Part shown: in pieces, positions 26,197-38,205 of the stretch
Position numbering within the stretch: position 1 is the first letter of the stretch
Layout: each line of letters opens with the position of its first letter
Source: Rhodospirillaceae bacterium
GTDB lineage: Bacteria > Pseudomonadota > Alphaproteobacteria > Dongiales > Dongiaceae
DNA length: 64,000 nucleotides
Reading direction: 5' to 3'
Assembly (NCBI GenBank): GCA_008012315.1
Contig: SSEL01000009.1
Location: 62,001 to 126,000, forward strand
Program-made: the position numbers and the translations under genes
Notes under the pieces: generated by a model
Told to the model about the DNA's origin: nothing
Seen by the model: only the letters and a program-made list of their open reading frames with translations
Databases searched by the model: none

Positions 26197-27159
26197 TCAC
26201 GCCTTCTTTCGTGCGCGACCAGCGGCGCGGCCGGCCGTGCGTGGTGCCGCACGCCCGGATCGGGATTTGTTGCCTATGGCCATGAAAGCCCGGAACGCTT
26301 CCATGAAGTCAGCAGAGATCCGCGAGGGCGGCCGCAGGCTGGGCCGAAACATGCCGAAACGATACGGAATCACCGGCTCGAAGGGGACCGCGACGAGGCC
26401 GGCGCGGGCATAGGATTGTGCCGTGACCGGATCGACCACCGTCACCGCGCCGGTTTCCTGCACCATGGCGCAGGCCGATCCGAAAAACTCGGCTTCGGCG
26501 ATGACGTTCCACTGCGCCCCGCTGCGATAGAACGCCTCGGCCAGCGCGATGGTGGTGATGTGTTCGGGAAACAGCGAGATGAAGGGACGCGTCGCGAGCT
26601 GTTCCGGGCCCACCACGCTTGCGCCGGCCAGGGGATGATCCGGACGCATCACGCACATGCAACGCATTTCAAACAATTCCAGCGACGCGACGTTGTTTTC
26701 GATCGGCAGCTCGGCAAAGCCGACATCGAAGGCGCCGATGGAACCAAGATCGCGGACCACATTGGACGATCGGGTGATGAAGCGCGCCGTCGCGCCCGGA
26801 TTCTTCTTCAGCACCTGGGCGATGATGCGCGGGAGGATGTAGGTCGCCAGGCCCGGTGGGCTGGCGATGCGCAAGGTCGCTGACGACAATCCCTTGAGGT
26901 TGCGTGAGATCGCAACTGTTTGCTCCATCGTATCGAGCATGCGGGCGATGGCGACTAGGAATATCGATGCTTCCGGCGTGGGTTCCAGCCGACCGCGCGT
27001 GCGATGGAACAGCTTGACCCCGACCTCATCCTCCAGCCGGCTGATCAGTTTGCTGATCGCGGGCTGGGATTTTTTCAGAACCGCCGCGGCGGCGCTCATC
27101 GAGCCATTTTCATAGATGGCCCTGAAGGCCTCGAAATGCCGCGTGTCCATGCGTGCCAT
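26197..27159 (-). CDS. LysR-family transcriptional regulator
   Basis: LysR-type regulator of 320 residues. The N-terminal winged HTH (about residues 4-63, with SMSAAAAVLKKSQPAISKLI) is followed by a periplasmic-binding-protein-like effector domain (about 93-300). A basic tail (residues 300-320) is rich in Arg and Ala. The start may be Met1 or Met4. It is transcribed in the same direction as the catabolic operon and lies immediately upstream of it, so it is the likely regulator, with the pathway substrate or intermediate as effector. Confidence 0.93.
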   Translation of the reverse strand: MARMDTRHFEAFRAIYENGSMSAAAAVLKKSQPAISKLISRLEDEVGVKLFHRTRGRLEPTPEASIFLVAIARMLDTMEQTVAISRNLKGLSSATLRIASPPGLATYILPRIIAQVLKKNPGATARFITRSSNVVRDLGSIGAFDVGFAELPIENNVASLELFEMRCMCVMRPDHPLAGASVVGPEQLATRPFISLFPEHITTIALAEAFYRSGAQWNVIAEAEFFGSACAMVQETGAVTVVDPVTAQSYARAGLVAVPFEPVIPYRFGMFRPSLRPPSRISADFMEAFRAFMAIGNKSRSGRAAPRTAGRAAGRARKKA

Positions 27160-27260
27160 GCCATCCGATAAAGTTGGACCTCCAGACAGCCCAACTCTTT
27201 AGCACGCTTATTGGCAGGCTGATATCCATACGGTGTCGCGCGACATGGCGGATTGGATGC

Positions 27261-27290
27261 AAAGGCGGCGCAATCATCACATTGCGCCGC
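27261..27290 (-). terminator. Terminator after the Hsp20/DUF1150 unit
   Basis: GCGGCGCAAT (27265-27274) and ATTGCGCCGC (27281-27290) form a 10-bp perfect stem with a 6-base loop. On the minus strand it is followed by CTTTG. It lies about 70 bases downstream of the DUF1150 gene. Confidence 0.55.
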
Positions 27291-27358
27291 GCTCGCTTAC
27301 GTTGCTTTGCTGGAAGTACCGATCGGCTGGCAAGCCGCGGCTTGCGGCTGCGGGCGAG

Positions 27359-27586
27359 TTACTGGAGGGCGACCGGCGCCATACCGTTTTCCCACACGGC
27401 GGCGACCGCCGCATTGCGATCCGGCATCAAGGCGATCTGCTGGCCGTTCGCCGCATGGATCGCAACTGCCGTGCCGCCATCGACCTCGATCTCTTTCAAA
27501 TAGGCAATGTCCTTCAGGCCGAGGGCCAATAACTCCTGGGCACTGATCTCTCTGATACGCTCGGTCGTCATCATGATATCTACCAT
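27359..27586 (-). CDS. DUF1150 family protein
   Basis: Small acidic protein of 75 residues (69-70 if it starts at the internal Met5 or Met6). It matches the DUF1150 pattern, with the conserved ELLALGLKDIAYLK near residues 18-31 and a C-terminal region containing ALMPDRNAA. DUF1150 genes typically sit directly downstream of an IbpA-type small heat-shock gene in alphaproteobacteria, exactly as here (45 bases after Hsp20). The function is unknown. By context it may be a partner of the small chaperone. Confidence 0.8.
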   Translation of the reverse strand: MVDIMMTTERIREISAQELLALGLKDIAYLKEIEVDGGTAVAIHAANGQQIALMPDRNAAVAAVWENGMAPVALQ

Positions 27587-27631
27587 CCCTTCCCGCGCTT
27601 GCCTGAAAGCGAAACCAGGTAGCGCAACGCC

Positions 27632-28072
27632 TTAGTCGTGCTGTTCAACCTTCTGCGGATGACCCGCCTTGCGGATCGGCACGCTCTTCACCTGGGAAAT
27701 GACCTTCGGTCGCTTCAGCTCAATCGACAGCAGGCCGTTATCCAGCGTCGCGCCGTCGACCTCGATGCCCTCGGCCAGCACGAAACTGCGCTGGAACTGG
27801 CGGGCGGCGATGCCGCGGTAAAGGTAAATCCGGTCCGGATCATCCTTCTGTTTGCCGCGGACGATGAGCTGGTTGTCTTCCAACTGGATGTCGAGGTCTT
27901 CCAGGGCAAAGCCGGCGACCGCCAGAATGATCCGCAACGTATCGTCGCCGATCTGCTCGATATTGTAGGGCGGGTAACCTTCAGCGCCGGTCTTGGAAAT
28001 CCGGTCCAGGGTCCGTTCGAAGTGATCGAACCCCAGCAGCAGTGGGCTGTTGAATAAGGATAGTCGTGACAT
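27632..28072 (-). CDS. Small heat-shock protein, Hsp20 family (IbpA-like)
   Basis: Alpha-crystallin domain chaperone of 146 residues that holds unfolding proteins during heat stress. The N-terminal segment SRLSLFNSPLLLGFDHFERT resembles IbpA. The alpha-crystallin core is at about residues 35-130 with NGLLSIEL near its end, and the C-terminal I-x-I/V-type motif is less clear (SVPI). ATG at 28072 is preferred over 28099, because it has AGGAGG at a good distance and starts with MSRLSLF. It is preceded by a sigma-32-like promoter and a ROSE-like RNA thermometer. Confidence 0.92.
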   Translation of the reverse strand: MSRLSLFNSPLLLGFDHFERTLDRISKTGAEGYPPYNIEQIGDDTLRIILAVAGFALEDLDIQLEDNQLIVRGKQKDDPDRIYLYRGIAARQFQRSFVLAEGIEVDGATLDNGLLSIELKRPKVISQVKSVPIRKAGHPQKVEQHD

Positions 28073-28077
28073 CTCTG

Positions 28078-28097
28078 GCTCCTCCTGCTGAGCGAGC
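28078..28097 (-). ncRNA. ROSE-like RNA thermometer hairpin (hsp20 5' leader)
   Basis: Read on the minus strand, GCTCGCT (28097-28091) faces AGGAGGAGC (28086-28078). The ROSE signature U-Y-G-C-U (TCGCT) lies opposite the AGGA Shine-Dalgarno with the expected G-G mismatch. The element closes the ribosome-binding site six bases before the start codon. This is a reading of primary sequence and pairing only; temperature response is inferred from the family. Confidence 0.6.
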
Positions 28098-28177
28098 ATC
28101 TAAATTCAGGACATCGACACCCGATTGTCCGGCATGCCGATGCGGCCAGCGGATCGTCCGCAGCGCCTACCCGAAGT

Positions 28178-28205
28178 AGTTAAGATATTTCCCGGCGGAA
28201 TCAAG
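28178..28205 (-). promoter_or_regulatory. Candidate sigma-32 (RpoH) promoter for hsp20
   Basis: CTTG (28205-28202), 17-base spacer, CTTAACT (28184-28178), close to the alphaproteobacterial RpoH pattern CTTG-N17/18-CYTATNT (6 of 7 at the -10). Predicted start near 28170 leaves a leader of about 100 bases, the usual length for a ROSE leader. Confidence 0.55.
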
Positions 28206-28321
28206 GGTAGCATCGCGCCGAAACGCAGGTGCGACCTCACCAGGATCGATTGTGGAAAAAATACCTAGTTAATATTTCTGATTTCAATGTCTTTTTTGCT
28301 ATTATTCGGGCCCGACACAGC

Positions 28322-30946
<2,625 letters not shown>

Positions 30947-30980
30947 CGTTGCCACCCGGCTTCGTCATTCTACCGGTGAT

Positions 30981-31027
30981 GGGGATGGGGTTCCCCCGAT
31001 AAACGCCGCAAGGCTGATGACTCCTGC
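30981..31027 (+). ncRNA. Fluoride riboswitch (crcB motif) aptamer
   Basis: The crcB consensus is readable: GGGGATGG and TTCCCCC form P1/P2-type pairing, followed by ATAAACGCC, GCAA, and the highly conserved GGCTGATGACTCCTGCC end (31012-31027). It lies in the leader of a fluoride exporter gene and is followed by a hairpin with a T-run, so transcription termination is the likely output. Binding of fluoride is family knowledge. Confidence 0.92.
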
Positions 31028-31071
31028 CGCATTGTTCATCGCGGCGGGAATCCGTCCGGCTTCCGCCCGAT

Positions 31072-31092
31072 TGGCAGCGAGTGCCATTTTTT
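31072..31092 (+). terminator. Riboswitch expression-platform terminator
   Basis: TGGCA (31072-31076) and TGCCA (31082-31086) form a short stem with loop GCGAG, followed by six T residues (31087-31092). It is about 45 bases after the fluoride aptamer and could terminate in low fluoride. The stem is short, so strength is uncertain. Confidence 0.5.
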
Positions 31093-31104
31093 GAGGAGGA
31101 AGCA

Positions 31105-31194
31105 TTGATTCCGATCGCCGCAACCATGTCGTTTCGCTGTCGGCCGCAAGGCGCAAGGGCCGCTGGCCATCATCCGCAGACCTCTCGCGGTTGA
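31105..31194 (+). CDS. Possible 29-residue leader peptide before crcB
   Basis: TTG at 31105 has an excellent AGGAGG six bases upstream, and the frame runs 29 codons to a TGA at 31192, ending 4 bases before crcB. ATG also occurs in frame at codon 8. If translated, it could couple crcB translation to the leader. No homologue is recognised, so this is weak evidence; the AGGAGG may instead be fortuitous. Confidence 0.25.
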   Translation: MIPIAATMSFRCRPQGARAAGHHPQTSRG

Positions 31195-31198
31195 TCCC

Positions 31199-31591
31199 AT
31201 GCTCACCTATTTCTGGATCGCGGTTGGCAGCGCTCTCGGCGGCATGGGGCGTTACTGGTGCTCGGGCTTCGTTGCTCATCGTATCGGCGAAACATTTCCC
31301 TGGGGCACGATTTTCGTCAACATCACCGGCTCTTTCGTCATCGGTTTCTTTGCGACCTTGAGCGGCCCCGACGGACGGCTGCTGGTCTCGACCGAGGCGC
31401 GCCAGTTCGTCATGGTGGGGTTATGCGGCGGCTACACCACCTTTTCATCCTTCAGCCTGCAAACCTTGAATCTCATGCGCGAGGGCCAGTGGCTGGCGGC
31501 GGGAGCCAATATCGGCCTGTCGATGTTGTTCTGTCTGGTTGCCGTCTGGCTGGGGCATCTCTCGGCGGCCGGCATCAATCAGTTGCGATAA
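31199..31591 (+). CDS. crcB: Fluoride efflux channel CrcB/FluC
   Basis: Small fluoride channel of 130 residues with four transmembrane segments, protecting the cell from accumulated fluoride. The family motif GGYTTFSSFS is near residues 79-88, and a GRYW segment follows the first helix. The fluoride riboswitch in its leader strongly supports the assignment. It is followed closely by a DUF190 gene, a known partner of CrcB. Confidence 0.95.
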   Translation: MLTYFWIAVGSALGGMGRYWCSGFVAHRIGETFPWGTIFVNITGSFVIGFFATLSGPDGRLLVSTEARQFVMVGLCGGYTTFSSFSLQTLNLMREGQWLAAGANIGLSMLFCLVAVWLGHLSAAGINQLR

Positions 31592-31613
31592 CGATTGCGA
31601 GGAGGGTGGCGTC

Positions 31614-31976
31614 ATGATCTTGCCCCAACAAGCCATGCGGCTGCGGATATATCTTGGTGAAAACGATCGTTGTGACGGGTCTCCGCTTTATGAGGCGATC
31701 GTGCTGAAGGCGCGGGAACTGCATCTTGCCGGCGCAACCGTGTTTCGCGGTCCCATGGGATTTGGCCATAGCAGCCGACTGCATACCGCGAAAATCATGC
31801 GGCTCTCGGAAGACCTGCCGCTGGTTGTCGAGGTGATCGACAGCCGTGAGAAGCTGGAAGCCTTCCTGCCGCATCTGGAGAAGATCATGGGCAGCGGGCT
31901 GGTGACGCTCGACCCGGTCCGGGTCCTGCGTTACGGCGTCGACGCGCCGGAACCGGACGCGCCGGGGCCAGGCTAA
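31614..31976 (+). CDS. DUF190 domain-containing protein
   Basis: 120-residue DUF190 protein. The pattern RLRIYLGENDRCDGSPLYEA at the N-terminus and GATVFRGPMGFG in the middle are the family marks, giving a ferredoxin-like/PII-like fold. DUF190 is often fused to or next to CrcB and is thought to modulate fluoride export, but its biochemical role is not established. ATG at 31614 has GGAGG upstream; a longer frame starts at 31539 within crcB. It lies 22 bases after crcB, so it is probably under the same riboswitch. Confidence 0.9.
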   Translation: MILPQQAMRLRIYLGENDRCDGSPLYEAIVLKARELHLAGATVFRGPMGFGHSSRLHTAKIMRLSEDLPLVVEVIDSREKLEAFLPHLEKIMGSGLVTLDPVRVLRYGVDAPEPDAPGPG

Positions 31977-32086
31977 CCGATAGGGGCTAACCGGTACACC
32001 GCTAACGGCATGCTATTTAACCGGTCGCCAAGGCCCGGCCCGCCTAATATAGTGCGGAAAATTGCCGACTTCGGACCCGCTGGAAC

Positions 32087-33406
32087 ATGATACAGAACGG
32101 ACAGATCCACGCCGCCACACGGAATCTCACGCGCCAGGATATCAAGACCCTGGTCCTCGCTTCACTTGGCGGCGCGCTGGAATTCTATGATTTCGTGATC
32201 TTTGTCTTCTTTGCGGCGGTGATCGGGCAATTGTTCTTCCCGCCGGATATCCCCGACTGGCTGCGTCAGTTGCAGTCCTACGGCATTTTTGCCGCCGGCT
32301 ATCTGGCACGTCCGCTGGGCGGCGTGGTGATGGCGCATTTCGGCGATCTGTTCGGCCGAAAGCGCATGTTCACGCTCAGCGTTTTCCTGATGGCGGTGCC
32401 GACATTGCTGATCGGCTTCCTGCCGGTCTATGCCAATATCGGCTATGCCGCACCGATCGCCCTCCTGGCACTGCGCGTGCTGCAGGGGGCGGCGATCGGC
32501 GGCGAGGTGCCGGGCGCCTGGGTCTTTGTCGCCGAACACGTGCCGCCGCGCCGGATCGGCGTCGCTTGCGGCTTGCTGACGGCCGGGCTGACATTCGGCA
32601 TCCTGCTCGGCTCGCTGGGGGCGACGGCGGTCAATGTGATGCTGACGCCGGAACAGATCCAGGATTACGGCTGGCGGCTGCCTTTCGTGGTGGGCGGCGT
32701 CTTCGGCTTCCTAGCCGTCTATCTGCGGAGCTGGCTGGAAGAAACGCCGATCTTCCTGGAGATCCGCCAACGCAAGGCGCTGAGCCAGGAACTGCCGCTG
32801 AAAGCGGTGATCCGCTATCACGGCAAGGCCATCCTGGTCTCGGCCCTGACCACCTGGACGCTGACCGGGGCGATCGTTGTCCTCATCCTGATGACGCCGA
32901 CCTTGCTGCAGAAGCTTGCCGGCTTCAGCCCGGCCGCGACGCTGGAAGCGAACAGCCTCGCCACGCTCACCCTCTCCATTGCCTGCGTGCTGGTCGGTAT
33001 GGCGGCCGACCGCTTCGGCGCCGTGCGGGTTCTGGTCCTGGGCGGCATCGGCTTGGTCTTCTGCGGCTATCTCATGTATGTCGGCCTCTACAATGCGCCG
33101 CAGATGCTGCTGCCGTTCTACGGTCTGACGGGCTTCTTCGTCGGCACCATCGCGGTGGTGCCTTTCATCATGGTCCGGGTCTTCCCGCCGGCCGTTCGCT
33201 TCAGCGGCGTTTCCTTTGCCTACAACGTGGCCTATGCCGTCTTCGGTGGCCTGACGCCTCTGGTCGTCTCCCTGCTCACCGCCAAGGATCCGGTGGCACC
33301 GGCTCACTATGTTGCCGCGACGGTGGTGATCGGTGTCGTGGCAGTGCTGGTGCATGGCCGCTGGGCGCGTCATCTGCCAATCGGGCGTGTCCAGGCGGCG
33401 GAATAA
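32087..33406 (+). CDS. MFS transporter, metabolite:H+ symporter (MHS) family
   Basis: Twelve-helix major facilitator of 439 residues. The MHS/sugar-transporter markers are clear: GGALEFYDFVIF near residues 26-37, RPLGGVVMAHFGDLFGRKR in the 2-3 loop (RxxGxxxxxxxGDxxGRK), and a second copy of the pattern in the middle loop. The MHS family contains citrate, shikimate, proline/betaine and dicarboxylate symporters. The substrate cannot be told from sequence. It stands alone between the crcB operon and tRNA-Ala, and ends in a strong terminator. Confidence 0.87.
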   Translation: MIQNGQIHAATRNLTRQDIKTLVLASLGGALEFYDFVIFVFFAAVIGQLFFPPDIPDWLRQLQSYGIFAAGYLARPLGGVVMAHFGDLFGRKRMFTLSVFLMAVPTLLIGFLPVYANIGYAAPIALLALRVLQGAAIGGEVPGAWVFVAEHVPPRRIGVACGLLTAGLTFGILLGSLGATAVNVMLTPEQIQDYGWRLPFVVGGVFGFLAVYLRSWLEETPIFLEIRQRKALSQELPLKAVIRYHGKAILVSALTTWTLTGAIVVLILMTPTLLQKLAGFSPAATLEANSLATLTLSIACVLVGMAADRFGAVRVLVLGGIGLVFCGYLMYVGLYNAPQMLLPFYGLTGFFVGTIAVVPFIMVRVFPPAVRFSGVSFAYNVAYAVFGGLTPLVVSLLTAKDPVAPAHYVAATVVIGVVAVLVHGRWARHLPIGRVQAAE

Positions 33407-33425
33407 CGGGCCGTCATTCGCAAGC

Positions 33426-33458
33426 AAAAAGCCCCGCGCGAGGATGCGCGGGGCTTTT
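33426..33458. terminator. Bidirectional terminator between MFS gene and tRNA-Ala
   Basis: GCCCCGCGC (33431-33439) and GCGCGGGGC (33446-33454) form a 9-bp stem, with TTTT on the plus side and AAAAA (33426-33430) on the other. It serves both the MFS gene (+) and the convergent tRNA-Ala (-). Confidence 0.85.
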
Positions 33459-33462
33459 GTTT

Positions 33463-33538
33463 TGGTGGACCCAAGCGGGATCGAACCGCTGACCTCCACA
33501 ATGCCATTGTGGCGCTCTCCCAGCTGAGCTATGGGCCC
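33463..33538 (-). tRNA. tRNA-Ala(GGC)
   Basis: A 76-base gene with encoded CCA on the minus strand. It starts GGGCCCATAGCTCAGCTGG. The acceptor arm pairs with one G-U. Anticodon stem CCACA/TGTGG encloses loop ATGGCAT, so the anticodon is GGC, reading GCC. The T-loop GGTTCGATCC is present. Confidence 0.96.
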
Positions 33539-33666
33539 GGGAAAGTCTTTGTCCGGCTGGCCGTCCGCCGCAGCGGTCGGGTCCGGAACGCGGGGCAGAA
33601 CCTATGGAGCTTGCCCGGCGAATTCAAGCGAAAAATGCAGCTGCTCTTTTCGCTCGAGAAAAAAGC

Positions 33667-33987
33667 CTACTGGTCTTCGTCGACGCCTTCGATCACCTCG
33701 GTGACGTCATCATCGTCCTCGCCGAGTTCCGAGGTATCCTCCATGACCGAATCGTCTTCATCGCCCATGTCTGAATCCTCGACCTCGACATCCGGCAATT
33801 CCTCATCCGGTGCCGGCTTGGCCGGCGCAGGCTTTTCCACGACGCGGCTGCGACGCGATTTCAGCACCGCTTCCGGATCGTACGTGGTGCCGCATTTCGG
33901 GCAGACGATCGGGTCCTTGCGCATGTCGTAAAAATGCGCAGCGCAGCTCTGACAGGTACGCTTTGTTCCCCATTCCGGCTTGCTCAC
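33667..33987 (-). CDS. TIGR02300 (FYDLN acid) family protein
   Basis: Alphaproteobacterial conserved protein of 106 residues. The N-terminal half has a C-x2-C ... C-x2-C zinc-ribbon pattern (CQSC near 12-15 and CPKC near 29-32, with a FYD segment between) typical of TIGR02300. The C-terminal half is extremely acidic (many Asp and Glu), typical of the family. GTG at 33987 was chosen because MSKPEWGTKR is the family start and a GGGAGTGG site precedes it. The function is unknown; the zinc ribbon suggests RNA or protein binding. Confidence 0.87.
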   Translation of the reverse strand: MSKPEWGTKRTCQSCAAHFYDMRKDPIVCPKCGTTYDPEAVLKSRRSRVVEKPAPAKPAPDEELPDVEVEDSDMGDEDDSVMEDTSELGEDDDDVTEVIEGVDEDQ

Positions 33988-34264
33988 AATGCCACTCCCT
34001 AAAATTCCTGGGCGCTGCAATGGCGGGCTGGACAATCTCCAGTTCATGCGGCGCCGGGTCCGGCGCCCAATTGCCACGAAGCCAAGCACCTGTCAACGCA
34101 GGAAAACGGTCGCCTGTCCGGTCGGTTCGTCCTTCACGGGATCGCGAGGGAATCCGCCCCCTCGCAGCCGCTTGGCTGCGGCGCTGGCGCATCCTTTCGG
34201 GTAGTGATCGGCCATCCGGTTATGCTAAGGGAAGCGCCGTTCGTGCTGATGCCCTAGCTGCTGA

Positions 34265-35632
<1,368 letters not shown>

Positions 35633-35653
35633 ACTGCAAGGTTAATTCATCGA

Positions 35654-36313
35654 ATGTCTCTGATCATTGCGCTCGACGGGCCGGCGGCAGCCGGCAAGGG
35701 TACCCTGGCGCGGCGGCTGGCCGGTCATTATCGGCTGGCCTATCTCGACACCGGGGCGCTCTATCGCGCCGTCGGCGTTGCTGTTTTGCGCCAAGGGCTT
35801 GATCCGGCGCAGGAATCCGCTGCAGTCGCGGCTGCCGAGACGTTGTCGCCGGCGCTGCTCGTCGATCCGGAAATCCGCACCGAGGCGGGCGGCCAGGCGG
35901 CCTCCAAGGTCGCGGCCATCCCGGCGGTGCGGGCGGCTTTGTTGGATTGGCAGCGGCGCTTCGCGACCCGGCCGCCGGCCGGGGCGGATGGCCAGGCTGC
36001 GGCGGGGGCGATTCTTGACGGCAGGGACATCGGTACCGTGGTCTGCCCGGATGCCTCAGTTAAGCTTTTTATCACCGCTTCCATGGAAGCCCGCGCCCAA
36101 CGCCGCTTCAAGGAGTTGCAGGAAAAGGGGGCAGGGGCTATATACGCCCGGGTTTTGCAGGACATGCAGGAGCGTGATGCCCGCGACCAGGAACGCGCGG
36201 TGGCGCCTTTGACGGCGGCGCCGGATGCCCTGGTCATCGATACCTCGGCCATGACCGCCGATCAGGTTTTCGATCAGGCCATCGCGTATATCGATCGGAT
36301 TCTTGCGGCGTGA
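35654..36313 (+). CDS. cmk: Cytidylate kinase
   Basis: Phosphorylates CMP and dCMP to the diphosphates using ATP. 219 residues, P-loop GPAAAGKG at 9-16, then LDTGALYR near residue 32 in the NMP-binding part, and GRDIGTVVCPDA near residue 123. It is 21 bases after aroA and so probably co-transcribed. rpsA follows 176 bases later. This is the normal aroA-cmk-rpsA cluster. Confidence 0.95.
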   Translation: MSLIIALDGPAAAGKGTLARRLAGHYRLAYLDTGALYRAVGVAVLRQGLDPAQESAAVAAAETLSPALLVDPEIRTEAGGQAASKVAAIPAVRAALLDWQRRFATRPPAGADGQAAAGAILDGRDIGTVVCPDASVKLFITASMEARAQRRFKELQEKGAGAIYARVLQDMQERDARDQERAVAPLTAAPDALVIDTSAMTADQVFDQAIAYIDRILAA

Positions 36314-36489
36314 TATCCTGGCTGATGCTGGTATAACCGGCATTGCCTGGCATCGCCATCAGGCCGATCAAGACTGACCCGATCGATCACCGGATCGGAC
36401 GTGGTCCCGCATCACTTATCGTCGTTGTTTGAAGACCGCCGGAAACAACCGGTTGGCCGGAAAAACGTTTTGAAAGGAAACTTTGACAT

Positions 36490-38205
36490 ATGGCTAAAGC
36501 AGCCCTGAAGGAAACCTCCGGTAAAGAAAGCTTCGCCGCCCTGCTCGAAGAGAGCTTGGGTGCTGCGTCGGGTCTGGAGGGTAGCGTCCTGACCGGTACC
36601 GTTGCCGGTATCGAAAACGAATTCGTCCTCATCGATGTCGGTCTGAAGTCCGAAGGTCGCGTGGCGCTGAAGGAATTCGCGCTTCCCGGCCAGAAGCCGG
36701 AAATCAAAGTCGGCGACACGGTTGAGGTTTATCTCGAGCGCATGGAAGACAAGAATGGCGAAGCCGTTCTCAGCCGTGAGAAGGCGCGCCGCGAAGAGGC
36801 TTGGATCCAGCTCGAAAAGCAGTTCAAGGACAACCAGCGCGTGACCGGCGTGATCTTCGGCCGCGTGAAGGGTGGTTTCACCGTCGATCTCAATGGCGCC
36901 GTGGCGTTCCTGCCGGGCAGCCAGGTCGATATCCGCCCGGTCCGCGATGTTGGTCCGCTGATGGGCACGCCGCAGCCGTTCCAGATCCTGAAGATGGATC
37001 GCGCCCGTGGCAATATCGTCGTCTCGCGCCGTGCGGTTCTGGAAGAAAGCCGTGCCGAAGCGCGCAGCGAGCTGGTCGCCAACCTGAAGGAAGGCCAGGT
37101 GCTGCAGGGTGTTGTGAAGAACATCACCGATTACGGCGCCTTCGTCGATCTCGGCGGCGTCGATGGTCTGCTGCACGTCACCGATATCGCCTGGCGCCGC
37201 ATCAACCATCCGTCGGAAGCCCTGCATATCGGCCAGACCGTCAATGTCCAGGTCGTGCGCTTCAATCCGGAAACCCAGCGCATCAGCCTCGGCATGAAGC
37301 AGCTTGAGGCGGATCCCTGGGAGCAGGTCGGGGCGAAATATCCGTCCGGCAGCAGGTTTGTCGGCCGCGTCACCAACATTACCGATTACGGCGCCTTCGT
37401 GGAGCTGGAGCCGGGCATCGAAGGCCTGGTGCACGTGTCCGAAATGAGCTGGACCAAGAAGAACGTCCATCCGGGCAAGATCGTCTCGACCAGCCAGGAA
37501 GTCGAAGTGATGGTCCTGGATGTCGATCCGGTGAAGCGGCGCATCAGTCTTGGCCTGAAGCAATGCCTCGACAATCCGTGGTCGGCGTTCCTCGACAAGC
37601 ATCCGGTCGGCAGCGAGCTGGAAGGCGAAGTCAAGAACATCACCGAATTCGGCCTGTTCGTCGGCCTGCCGGGCGATATCGACGGTATGGTTCACCTCTC
37701 GGATCTCGATTGGGATCGTTCGGGCGAAGATGCCGTCCAGGATTACAAGAAGGGCGATGTCGTGAAGGTGAAGCTGCTCGACGTCGACGTCGAGAAGGAG
37801 CGCATCAGCCTCGGCATCAAGCAGCTGACGCGTGACAATTTCGCCGAAACCGCCGGCGCCCTGAAGAAGGGTGACGTGGTGACCTGCACGGTTTCGCAGA
37901 TCACCGATGGTGGCATCGAAGTCACGCTGAGCGACGGCCTGACCGGCTTCATCAAGAAGGCGGACCTGTCGCGCGAACGTGGTGAACAGCGCCCGGATCG
38001 TTTCGCCATCGGCGAAAAGGTCGATGCGAAGATCACCCAGGTCGATGCCAAGACCCGCAAAATTGCCTTGTCGATCAAGGCCCGCGAGGTCGAGGAAGAC
38101 AAGCAGGCGATGGCCGAATATGGCTCCTCGGACTCGGGCGCCAGCCTTGGCGACATCCTGGGCGCCGCCCTGTCCAAGGCCAAGAAGGCCAAAAAGGACG
38201 AATAA
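36490..38205 (+). CDS. rpsA: 30S ribosomal protein S1
   Basis: 571-residue S1, the mRNA-binding ribosomal protein that loads leaderless or structured messages. It contains six OB-fold S1 domains, seen as repeated GxVxxITDYGAFVDLGG and GLVHVSEM-type segments across residues 30-545. The C-terminal tail is Lys-rich. AAGGAAAC lies upstream of ATG. A strong terminator and an extra hairpin follow the stop. Confidence 0.97.
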   Translation: MAKAALKETSGKESFAALLEESLGAASGLEGSVLTGTVAGIENEFVLIDVGLKSEGRVALKEFALPGQKPEIKVGDTVEVYLERMEDKNGEAVLSREKARREEAWIQLEKQFKDNQRVTGVIFGRVKGGFTVDLNGAVAFLPGSQVDIRPVRDVGPLMGTPQPFQILKMDRARGNIVVSRRAVLEESRAEARSELVANLKEGQVLQGVVKNITDYGAFVDLGGVDGLLHVTDIAWRRINHPSEALHIGQTVNVQVVRFNPETQRISLGMKQLEADPWEQVGAKYPSGSRFVGRVTNITDYGAFVELEPGIEGLVHVSEMSWTKKNVHPGKIVSTSQEVEVMVLDVDPVKRRISLGLKQCLDNPWSAFLDKHPVGSELEGEVKNITEFGLFVGLPGDIDGMVHLSDLDWDRSGEDAVQDYKKGDVVKVKLLDVDVEKERISLGIKQLTRDNFAETAGALKKGDVVTCTVSQITDGGIEVTLSDGLTGFIKKADLSRERGEQRPDRFAIGEKVDAKITQVDAKTRKIALSIKAREVEEDKQAMAEYGSSDSGASLGDILGAALSKAKKAKKDE

